DNA from: Nectonema munidae
Lineage: Eukaryota; Nematomorpha; Nectonematoida; Nectonematidae
Length of the DNA stretch: 64,000 nucleotides
Assembly (NCBI GenBank): GCA_030549495.1
Contig: JAUIRK010001053.1
Location: 62,001 to 126,000, forward strand
Reading direction: 5' to 3'
Shown here: one piece after another, positions 33,601 to 45,600 of the stretch
How the letters are laid out: the number at the start of each line of letters is the position of its first letter
Numbering within the stretch: the stretch's first letter is position 1
Position numbers and translations under genes: made by a program
The notes under the pieces: generated by a model
The model's database searches: none
What the model saw: the letters and a program-made list of their open reading frames with translations, nothing else
What the model was told of the DNA's origin: nothing

Positions 33601-36600
33601 GAGAGAGCTTCGTCTACAAAAAGGAAAGAACTTCAAAGGTGATACGGGATCAGATCGACGCCAGTATCCGACTCCCAAGTAGTAAGGGAACTGTTACGAT
33701 GGACCCCGAATATCATGAAAGCATTAAGCTATGGTCTCGATGAAATCGATGCTCCAAGAGTGTGTGGAGCAAAAGATACTCCTGGCTCTAGCAATATCGC
33801 TACGATCCTTTGTGAATTGACACGAAGAGATTAATGTAAGGTATATCAGAAGCTGTTCATCAATCACATCTCTAGCTCAATTTTTAATAGTTTGCAATAA
33901 AACTTCTTTATTACTTTATTTAAAAAAGTGACAGACCAGAAAATTACCATTCTATGACTTCCAAAACAAGATCAAAGAAAAGAGCCAGCATGAATGATGC
34001 AGGGTGTGATGATGATCTTTTAGAAAGTAGCGTGGCTGAATTTATTCAACCTACCAAGAATACCTTGTTCTGGTCTCTCGAAGAGCCACTTCAACCTTGC
34101 TCATCTTCTCTAAACGCTCAGTATAAAAGTGAATCTGTAGAACTCTTAAAAAAGACTAATGAGCACTTAGCTTATATTAGTAGTCAACTTAAGAATCTCA
34201 TTGATTCTCAAAACACATTATGTGCAAAAATATCGCTGATCATGGATGACAAAATTAGAAACAAGTATACCTCTTTAATAGACCCAAGATCTATAGACCG
34301 TCCCGCTATTACGGCTAGATCTCTTCCAGATCCGCTTCCGGCTCAAATTTCCCATCTCAACAAGCGCGATATTCGTCTTAGGCCTTTCTCGATACTGCAC
34401 CATATACCCAATTACCACAGAGAATGACTTAATTCTTAAGGTAACTTGTCAACCTGTCTAATTAGCTTTAGAAATATTCAAAACACTATTCCCGCAAGCG
34501 AGTGACAATTATAGCGTGCTTATCTCTTGCAAAACTCGCTTAAATCTGCCCAGTATTTTCTTAACAAATCTAACCGATGCTGAGATGTTGAAATTATGGA
34601 GGAAAAAGTATAACTATTTTCGAATTCTACAACCAATTATAACTTTTAATTTTTAATCTCCATACAATTTATTCAATTTCTTTTACTTAATTTGTTGTCG
34701 CTGTCCAATTTTTAATGTCTTTTAATTTTTACTCACTAGTTCCTCACTTTGTTTTCCAATTCCTATTTATAAAAATGGCATTTAAGAATATTGAGTGTCA
34801 TTAATTGCTTAACTTAAAGATAAAGTTTACTTTTAAAATTATCTCCCTTATATTTTGTTTAATCAGAGTTACTCTTCTTTTTTATTTTAGCATCATGTCC
34901 AACTACTAAAGAAATAACTTAAGTATATTTCGCCGCGATCGTCACCTCAATAATGCGGTGTCTCATGAAGAACTGCCGATACTTGAATCTGCTGAACGAA
35001 TTTAGCGATCCAAAATTAACTAAGAACAATTGTATTGCGAATTATCTTTTTTCAAGTAATGAAATTGCCAAACTTGTAATAAAGTGGTGGTCTAATCGCG
35101 ACACCTCACTCCCAAGCTTGAGTGATTACCGTGCTGATTTTATAGAGATCGTTGAGCAATTCTATCATCTCTACCAACATCTGCTGACTCACTTAACGTC
35201 CGTCTCCGAGAGCACCCAATTAGTTCAAACCATTAATGTAACTTCTAAAGTTAAGATAACGTTTTTTGCTCATCTCTGTATATTGTTCCTTGATAGCATT
35301 GAGATTCCAGGAACATTCCATGACTGCCTGCCAGTACTGAGTTCTCTAGAAGTAAGCTCTTATCGCTCACACTTACAAAAAGTATAGAAGTAGCAATCTG
35401 TTTCATTTAGTTCACACTTTCATTACTAAAGGTTACACCAACATAAGGAATCATGAAGAAAATATGGCATTCATAGCCAAACCTATTTTGCCGACCTGCA
35501 TAGCGATCATACTAAGGAACAACGATCCAATCATAACATCATGATTCATATCTGAAACTCTTTCACATCCCTACCACCAACGATCTGCCTTGCATCATTG
35601 ATTACTCAGCTTAACCCATTTAAGACCAAGCAAAGCAGACGATATCTAAAAAAACGCAGACGATTTATATTCAAAGTCATTGAAAAAAGCAGACGAAGAT
35701 GAAATTACTTATGTTCCAAAATAGGAACATTGGTCGTAAATGGCTTAAATACTGATTTAGTTGAAGATCAGCAATTTCTACTTGAGCTATCAGGATTAAG
35801 CAAAATCTTCATGTACCCCGTTGTTGACAATCAATTCTTGAAATCATTTATTCTCAACCACTATTCGAAATTCCATCATTTGCCTAAATGCTTAATTTCA
35901 CCAAATTGTAATCCAATTATAACAGACATATTTAACAAGCATTACAAAAACCCCAGAAATTTTAAAACCTTAGATCCAACCCTTTTCTCTGGAATAACAT
36001 TAGCTCAGAACTTTTTATATGATTTCTCTCTCAACTACAGCGAACTACTCTCTGACAAATCTATAATACCCACTAGATCTGATTGGATCGATGAATATAG
36101 TAAACTAGCATACTTTAACTTTTACAACTGTAGAGCACCTGCAGCATCCTCAAGCTCAAAACGAATCCTCGTCTCTTACCTCCAGAACGAGCCACTTCCT
36201 ATCGAATCCGTTTTAAAGAACATCACAGAAGGAACACTTCCGGATGAGGATTATATCTACTGTTTAATCTTCAAAGAACGCAAACTTGATTTTGTAAAAC
36301 GTCAATCAATCTAAGAGCATATCAAGTTTCGACTGAACTAAATCTCACTCAATCGATTCTCCCCATCTTTACTAGTTAATCCATGACCACTGACCTCTTC
36401 TCAGCTAGTCTCTATGTATAGTACAACTCTTATTATCAACCGGTTCTTTCCGCCGAAATCTTTAAGCTCAAAAGACTTATCCAATTATCAGTATGGTCAT
36501 TCAACCTCGCTGTCACGGTTCGAAGGCATGAGACAAAAAGGCTGGACGATCGTTACCGCGTCTCTAATAGAGTGGTTGCTCTTTCAGTTAGGACTCGAAG

Positions 36601-39600
36601 GACGTCTCCATAAGCAGGGACACAATCAAATTGTTGTCATCAAAAAGAATCAGCCAGCTTTGTGCGATCTTTCATTGAGTGCTTCCAATGGAAAGATAAC
36701 CCATTTGATTACTTCTCTTCACAAACTCTGCGAGAAAATAGGGCTCAAGCTTAAACCAAACGAAACTTGGACTAGCTCCATTTTGTTTGAGTACGGCAAA
36801 TGGAATCCAGGTCTCTAACTCTTTGAAAAGAGCCTCTCGAGTACTAACGGAATCTAACGATTTATTCAGGACGCTGAATAATGATGTAGGAACTATCTTT
36901 TCTAATTGCTCTGCACTGGCAGCAACGGACTGTACTAGCTTGATTTCGTACTATTATGCACTGGTTCTGTCACATCTAAGACTTCAGCGCGAGGAGAGAT
37001 TCTCGAATGACTTTATCAAAATCTTGCAAATTGTTCTTAAACAATTTGGGGGACTAAACACCTTGTTATTTCCTTACTTCAATTTCAAGGGCGTTATTGA
37101 CCCCTTATCTAACTTCCTCTCTTTCTGCAAGCATTTAGCCTCTTATGACCCCCCTTTGCTGACTAAGTTAATACCATTCTTGAGAATTTCTAATCCATCC
37201 TTCACTAGCAAAATTAAATTGCCCAAAGATCCGTACTGCCTCAATATTGAAGTACTGGATGACATAGAGCTAGTCATACGCGGGGAAATTAAGAAATGCC
37301 TGCCTGACTTCATTTCGAACACTACCTAACTAAGCTTATCAATAATCGTAACTTTGATGAAGAGTTTAGAATCACATCAGATATCGTTGCTCAAGAACCA
37401 TATCACGCTCGACTGGGAAACCAGATAATAGAGAGCTTAATATCCAAGTTCAATGCATCCAATTTTGTTCGGACCATATTATCCGATTCCGACAACTTAA
37501 TTAACGCTTAGGAATTTTTCGCAATCATCAAAAGGTATAATAGTTTACAGATTACAACTCTTACGAATTATAGCAATCCCAACTATAATAGCAGGATTCC
37601 TATTCTATTAAATCGCGATTATAATATGTGCAGTCTCAAATTGTCGTGCCTTTTACGAGATCTAACATGGGACATGCACATCGTGAACGTATCTATGCCT
37701 TGCTCCGCTGAACAGGTGAAACTATTTATCAATCCCTCTGACATCATCTCTATAGACAAGACATTTGTCATAGATTTCAGCAACCAAACAAGCAAGTTTT
37801 ACACAAAAATCCTTTCCATCCCTACTTAGGGTCTAAAACTCGACTTAAATATAAAACCGGAGCCTTGGATATCATATCCTCAGACAGATTCATTGATTCC
37901 TTGAAAGATATTATAACCTTGTCTTCCTGGCTTTCTCAATCAAATCCTCAACTTGTTAATTATCAAAAGTTACTGACAACATTACTAAGGGAGAAAACAG
38001 ACATCGACATGGATCTCTTGAGAGAATCTACTGGAGAGATTATCGGAGGCTCTCTTGCCCATCAGTTAAATGATCCTCTCCAAATTGATCTGAACGGGCT
38101 GACCACATTTAACACTCACTGCTCAGTTACGAATTAATTAATTTACACCAAAATAAAAAAAATCTTCTCAGTTCACGAACATTCGCGTAACCAACCGTTT
38201 TATCGAACGAATCAGGTTCGCAAACTAAGCTGTCCTTTTTTTCAAGAGCGACTACAATTGCCAGAAGTAGAATAAAATCGTGTGCCGCAAAAATGATGCA
38301 AAGACGCGGTTAGCTTAAATCGGGGTTGTCCAAACCGCGGCCCGCGACCCCCTTCAATGCGGCCCGCGGTCTTTTCTAGAAAACCTTTGAAAATTAGTAT
38401 TATTTAGACATTTATTGAGTTACTTCGAAAAAAGTTGTTTCTTCCTAAACTATTTAAATTTGAATTGGAATATTATTTATTCTTATATAATTTTAGTTTT
38501 ACTTAATCCTCTATATCACATACTTTTTTTTCTTTTCAGACTTAGTGCCACATTTTTACGATGGCTCAGAAAAGAAAAATCTCTGATGAAAAGCGTCAGT
38601 TCAAGGATAGTTGGGAATTGAGATTCCTGGTGAAAGAACAAAGTGGTCGAGTTTTATGTTTAATTTGTAATGACATAATATCTGTTATGAAAGAGTACAA
38701 TGTACAAGGACATTACAGCACTCTTCATGTCACTGGTTATGATAAATACACTGGTGAGGCGGGGCGAGTCCTACTCAAAGATCTCAAATCAAACCTGCGT
38801 GCGCGTCAAGAAGAGATTTTCCAATTAGTGAAGCCTTCGTCTTCTACAACCATTGCTTCTTATGATGTATCACTTTTGAAGGCCAAATCAAAAAAGGCAT
38901 TCTCTGACGGTGATCTCATCAAGCGATGTGAAATAGCTATGGGCTTTAAAGATGCAGCTCGTGAGTTTGAAAAATTCCACTCTCGCATCAAACTGTTGCT
39001 AAACGTGTTGATGAGCTTAGCAATTTTGTTCAGGAGAAGGTCAAGAATCAAATTCAGCAATCTGTTTATTTTTCTCTCGCTCTTGATGAAAGCGCAGATA
39101 TAAGGGATGTCAGTCAGTTGATTATTTTTGTTAGAAGTATTGATTCACAGTTTAATGTCAGTGAGGAGTTACCTGGCTTAATCCCACTTTTTACCACTAC
39201 GAAAGGATCTGATGTTTATGAAGCGCTAAATTCTTTAGTGAGCGAATATGGGGGCTTTCAGAAATGCTCTTGCATTGTTACAGATGGTGCCAAATCAATG
39301 ACTGGAGCTAAAAGGGGGCTGAAAGCGTACTTGAGAGATGATGGAGTCGACTGCCCAATGTTTCATTGCATTATTCATCAAGAATCGTTATCTAGTCGCT
39401 GTATACGTTTATCTGATGTAATGCAGCATGTATTCAAAATTATTAATTTCATTAGAGGCGGTAATAAAGCGTTGAGACATCGTCTGTTTGTTGATTTCTT
39501 GAGAGATTTAGATACAGAATTTTCTGACGTTTCACTCCATTCTACTGTTCGTTGGCTCATTGCTGGGAAATGTCTGCAGCAATTCTTCAGTCTGCGTAAT

Positions 39601-42600
39601 GAGATTCTAAACTTTTTAGAAGAACTGAGTGTAGACACTGATGGGTTTAAAGGTTTATTGAAAGACGTCAACTTTTTGAAAGGTCTAGCATTCCTCACTG
39701 ATATTACTCAGCATCTGAATAAGCTCAATTTAAGTTTACAGGGTAGGAATCAAACAATCTCTTCTCTGTATGGTTTCGTAGATGGCTTCTGCAACAAATT
39801 ATGCCTCTTCAAAAGTAATCTGCAAAGTAACATTCTACTTCACTTTTCAAGTTGTGATGTTATTTCTAGAGAAATAGAGGACAATAACTTCTGCTGCTTT
39901 GTTGAAACTCTTGATACCCCGATTGAAGAGTTCAACAAGCGATTTAAAGATTTTCAGCACCTTGAGAAAAACTTCAATGTATTCAATGCTCCGCTGACTA
40001 TTAATATATCAGAAGCCGATGAAGATTTGCAGCTTGAATTGTGTGACTTGCAAAGAGCCGGTTTTTATTAAGCAAAGATACACTGCCAATTGTATTGGGA
40101 TTTACGCCGTTTTGGATTGCACTTGCTGTCAATGTTTGGAAGTACCTACCTTTGTGAAGCAGCATTTTCCGCAATGAAGTCGATTAAATCCAAAGAGAGG
40201 AATCTACTTAATCAAACATCTCTCGAAGCATGCCTTCGTTTAGCCTTAACCTCAGTTGACATTGACACAAAGGAGCTAATTTCCAAAATGCAGGCACACC
40301 CATCCCACTGAATTTTAATTAAACTGTATGTTGTTTTTATTAAAAAATTTATTAATAAAAATGCTTCCTTAATATACTTCTTTAAATATTTTTTACGAAT
40401 ATATTTAAGGTTTGATTCTTAATCATACTTGTCAATTATTTTTAAGGTTTCCTAGTCTACTGACGTTTCTCAAAATCTCTACTCTTTCTTATTCGTAATA
40501 TTCACATCTTAGCTTCTCTAATCTATTCCCCGGCAATATATGATAAATATAAAGGTTCATTTACATGTACATGTTTTACTCTACATCTGGTATGGTAAGA
40601 CAAGGCATATGTAGAAAAATGTCAACTGCGGCCCGCGATCTACTTTCCTTTGCCGAATGCGGCCCGCGTCCCCATAAAGTTTGGACAACCCTGGCTTAAA
40701 TTATCCTTGGTCGTTGCTTGAATAATGGAGGATGCGGTGGGAGATTGAAAATTTCGCTGTGGCTAAACCCTATTCGACATTGTAAATAAAGCACAAAGAG
40801 TTTAACGTGTGTTCATAGTTTAACATGTTCCTTCTACACTTACCCATCTTGAGAAGCGAGTAGTTTTAAGGGAATATGCGATGGCAGTAGCAGCGATTAA
40901 GGATGGCGACATAATGCGAAGCTCTTCTTCGTAAAGTGACAACTCCAGTAAAAACTTGGCAATCAAATGGACGGTGAGATCAGCCTAGAAATGAGGGAAC
41001 TAAAAATTGTGAAGTGAGGGGAAAAGCAGGGTTACTTGGGCGGCGTAGGTCAGCCTGCGCAAAAAGTGGATCGGGAGTGGTCGATTGAAATGAAAGTTGA
41101 GTGACTTCAATATTCTAATCTCCATCTTAATGAAGTCACTTCGTGTGTACGCGTTCTTTGAAAGAGACCTCAACTCATTGAGTGACGGCAGCAAAAGCTC
41201 CTCATACTTGCAAGCGATCCAAAATGCAACAAGACCCACCAACTGAAATTCCTTCTTTTTTATATGCTTTTCCTGCTAAAAATTAGGCAAGTATATTCAT
41301 CACGTGTCATCTTTGCATTTCAATATTCATCTGTTCACCCTTTTTATGAGCGTCAATTTAACGCCTTGCGTGAATAGGCCCTTTATCACTATTGCTATGA
41401 ATATGGGAAAGCTTTGTTTTTGCGACGAGCAAGATGTTCCTCCACTACCAACGAAGAAAAGGCAAGATGTTCCAAATAATGAATACACTCAATCATGCAA
41501 AAGGTTCGCTTAGAAAAGCAAAACACTTGTATAAGTGCATTCATTTTTGAAGCGAACACGGGTGTTTCATTTAAAAGAAGCATGTGAGCAACAGCCACTA
41601 TAGTGAACGAACAGAGTTTTCTATACCTAGTGGTGGGAACGTAAGGTCTCGATCCAGAGGGTCTGGGTTCGAACCCCGATCTTGACTATCCCTACTATCA
41701 GCCCAGGTATGGAAGATTTTTCTTCCCTTGGGTGCGATACCGACAACTAAAAAAAAATCTCCTCTTGATCTTTCTTCAAAAGAAAGTGTAGGCTGATGAT
41801 ACATTTCATTCCCTTAAGTTCTAATAAATCAAAACAAAAAAATCCTTCCGTAGTAAGAACGAACAGATATTAACGCGTTGCTAATAAAATCTAGCTGACA
41901 AACTTTCTTAATAATAATTTCTTGTTAAACATTTAGAACCCCGGGATCTCTGGATACGCCATTCTTTTAATGTATAATTAAAAGGGTGCTAATTAGGTTT
42001 ATGAAAAAGTAAAATCTAATACTTTCCTTTTTGTCTATCATAAATCAAATCACTTTTCTCTTTCATATAGTGAGGCCTTGATCTTTCATTCATTTAAGTT
42101 GGAAAAAAATTACGAAATTATATAAAATTGTATAGGAAACTCTTCTCTGCAATGTAATGATATATTCTCATAACCTACACGGTTGAACGCGGGTAGACAA
42201 CTTGAGTGTCATCTCCAACCGGTATACTACGATGGTTTCTATTGCACGTACAAATGACTAGGGAGACATTTCCCATCTCCCTATGTCGTCCACCTTTACA
42301 AGGTTTTGTGGAAAAAAATATATAAAGAATCATTTCCTGTTTAACTTTATAAAAAATAATTTTAATAATATAATTTACTCTCCAATATCATGGAGTATTT
42401 AGACGATTGCTCTTTGTTACTTTAACTTAAGATAAACAAATGTGCTGTTTATTTGAAATAATGATCCGTTTCGTTTGTAAAGTAAAATGAGTAAATTAAG
42501 GAAAAAGAATTCCTAAGGCAAACATATATTCAGCTCAATGGATAAAACGTTAGAAAAAAATATTTACCCAAACATTACTAAAAAAAGATGAAGCAAAAGA

Positions 42601-45600
42601 AGGCCTTTCGCCGGCCCTCCCCCAATAATTTTCAATTTTCTGAAGTATATATCTTTTTTATAGTATTTATTAAACTTGTTTCTCTTATGAGCAGATTTGC
42701 GATATTACTTTTCTTGTTTTAAGCTTAAGTCTTAGAATGAATATTTAAAATCTTTTTTTTTCATTAACGTCCACTTCTTTGATATAGTATTGCACATTTG
42801 AGTTATATTTGATCAGAGGCAGTAATGTAGCCACAGAGCCCATGCATTTTTGGGAGAGGGGAATATTTCTTATAGCCCCTAAATATATATTATATTTCGT
42901 AAGAAGGGGGGGGCAAGGAAACTAGGCCTCCTGGGATTTATTTTGCCCATCTGAAACTCCTTTGAAATATATAAATGCATACACTTTCTTATATTCCCGG
43001 CTCCATTAAAATCAGTTATGCCCCCCAGCGTACTTGAAGTGGGCGACGGGGCTAATTTAAACAATCAAGTCTTTTATTCTAGAAATCAAACATATAGCAT
43101 CTTTATCCTTAGATATTCGTTTTATCTAATGTTTTTACACCTTGCTCAAAATTTTTGTTAATAAAACTTAGTACACATAATATAATTTTCATGTAATTTT
43201 TAGCATATAACTTAGGGATTAGAATAGCTCATTTATATAAATTTAAAGTTTGTAGAATATTTCTTCCAACAATTTTAAACCTTCAATTTCTGTTTAAAAT
43301 GGCCAAATTTAAATTCACGGCTCCATATCTGTCAATTCATAGACCCATATCCTAAATAATTTTTCAAATGATTTACTTTACTGACTGAATATATGTGCAG
43401 ATAGAATATGAAGATTATATAGGATGATTCTTTGTTTTTCTGTATTACTAATCAAGCTTGGTAACATTTCGTGGCTAAAAATTTTAAAATTTAATTTCAA
43501 GCAACAATGCATCTCAGTACAGAATAATCAATCCACCTAACCAATTCATTCGATATGAACCAGGCTTGTTGACCATTAGTGAGAAGAGAGGCTGAGAAAT
43601 ATCTTTTATTTCCTAATCAATATTATCGGATAGTGGGGTTGTCGAATAAATGAGGTCTGACTGTATTACCAACGAGTCCTCTAATATAACCCTTTCCATA
43701 TGGTCTTTAAAAGACAAAGACATGTTTAACCTTCCAACAGCAAATATAAAATCCGTTCAAACAAAAATTCAGCTCCCTAAAGATTTGCAAAAGAGATCCT
43801 TTTTAGTCATGGTATAAAATCTTTACTTGGTTAGAGAATAGCATATTTAATAGACTATACAGATGGGGTGTGACCATCTGTTTCAATAACTGGTAAATGG
43901 CAATAAAGAGAGATAAAGACTTAATTACATTTGATGAGTGGTGATTGTCATATATGAATAATTTTGTTCCCTTGTTGAGCTTGAAGAGTTGTTCACAAAC
44001 TTTCTAAAAATTTCGGCCTAAGTATAATATTCTAATAGCTCGGGGTCTCATTTTAAAAAAATAATCAACATATAAACCACTGTACTAAAAAATCCACACC
44101 ATTGTTTATACAAAAGTTGTCTGAACAATCCAAATCTCAATGGTATGGATGGCATCTGCTTTGTCTAAACCAGTTTCTCTAAATTTGGCTGTTTTTGCCA
44201 ATGCAACTTTTATATCATTACTCACCTCCAATCTGCTTCGGGATTTGGTTTCAATGGCAAGTAGCATGGAAAACGCCTACTCACACTCATCTATAGTGGC
44301 AAATCGAATCAGAGCGTTCAGAGCAATCTTTGCAAGCATAGGACACTCCTATTTCAATCGAAAAATCGTTATGAGATATTTCAAATAAACATGTTTTTCA
44401 CCTACTCAATCATTAACCAAATCAATGAACTGTTTTTGAATTAAGAAGTCTTCTGAGTCCAGATTATTAATCGAGATTATAAACGGGTTTTTGATAAATT
44501 GACATTTTTTATTACAATGGAGTACTCTGATCTCTTTTCCTTGTAGCGCAAGGTTAAAGGAATTCATTCATTCAAATATATTCACTAAAAATAATAGAAA
44601 TATAAAAAAATGGACATCAGAAAATTCTACATGCATGTCTAGTTTGCCTTCCAGAAATTGCTGGATTTCTTTCCATAATATCGCTTGGAAAATTTTCCTT
44701 TGGAAAGCCACCTCACGTTTGAGTGCGAGTTTTTCAAATTGAAAACAAACAAAATTTGAAGCATTTGCTTTAATGAAATACACTGTTTTTTGACTTCATT
44801 GAAAACATTTTTCAACTCATCGGGCATGGTTTTATGGCTCGGCGGCACGCAATGGGTACCAATTAAATCTGGAGATTTTTGCTTAACCAGATACGACTTA
44901 ATACCGTGTGCTGTAAAAAATTTATTATTTTGTCAAATGTTTCTCTTACAGTTGTTCTATTGCTGAGTTTTGAGAAATAAAAAATTGTCTACCATCTTCT
45001 TGTTATATACATATTGTACGTAAACGCAAGGCTGAGACAAGTTTGCAGCATCCATCGTCTCATCAATCTGAGCAAAAAAGTCGAATTACGAATCAATTCA
45101 AACCGCGTCTGACATGTCATCATCAGACATCTCTCCTTTTAGCCTTCTAACGTTTACAGGAAGATATGTTTCAACTTTACAATTTCTTAGCACATTAAAT
45201 ATATCTTTGCTGCAAGGTAATATCAACTGTTCTGCTATGTTGTGGGACATTTTGACAACAGATATTTTTTGAAGCTTTTCAAACCATACATAATATTTTG
45301 CAAAAACATTCAGACTTGAGTGCCTCACTACCAGCGCAAGCTTCACTTGACCGCTTTAAAAAAGTCGATGCTAACACTTCAGAACACAAAGGACATTTAT
45401 ATTCCTCTTCCCCACCAGACGTTAATGCAGTAAAACGGAATTTCAAGTCTGAGTCGTAATATTTCATTTTTCCAGTCATTAAGAAAAATGCACATTTACA
45501 AATTAGGCATGAAAGGCAATAAAAGAAAAAAATAGCGCTCAACTCAAAGACCAACTTATTTATTCTTTTTAAATGTGATTTATTGGCAAAAATGGCAAAT

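Larger units (their letters stand above)
32745..38140 (+). other. Endogenous negative-strand RNA virus (mononegavirus), mRNA sense on +
   Basis: Gene order nucleoprotein, phosphoprotein-like ORF, then L polymerase cut off part-way, with viral-style intergenic sequence kept between them. The insert is therefore a multi-gene cDNA, not a copy of a single viral mRNA. It lies antisense in a cyclin intron. No matrix or glycoprotein gene is seen between P and L. The L segment is broken by stops, shifts and a MITE, so it cannot make a polymerase. The closest relatives are expected in Artoviridae/Nyamiviridae (artovirus-type viruses are known from copepods); this is inferred from L motifs and layout, not from a search. 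Confidence 0.8.

Noticed and set aside
35730..35748. Apparent start of the viral ORF at 35730
   Set aside because: These bases belong to the MITE; viral sequence resumes only at 35749.
38150..38312. About 50-codon minus-strand open frame next to the hAT element
   Set aside because: Considered as a cyclin C-terminal piece, but residues do not fit and the true last exons are at 31.0 and 27.5 kb.
40715..40790. Candidate next cyclin exon right after 40844
   Set aside because: An AG-bounded frame exists but encodes nothing cyclin-like; the exon at 31048-31152 matches the family and the phase.
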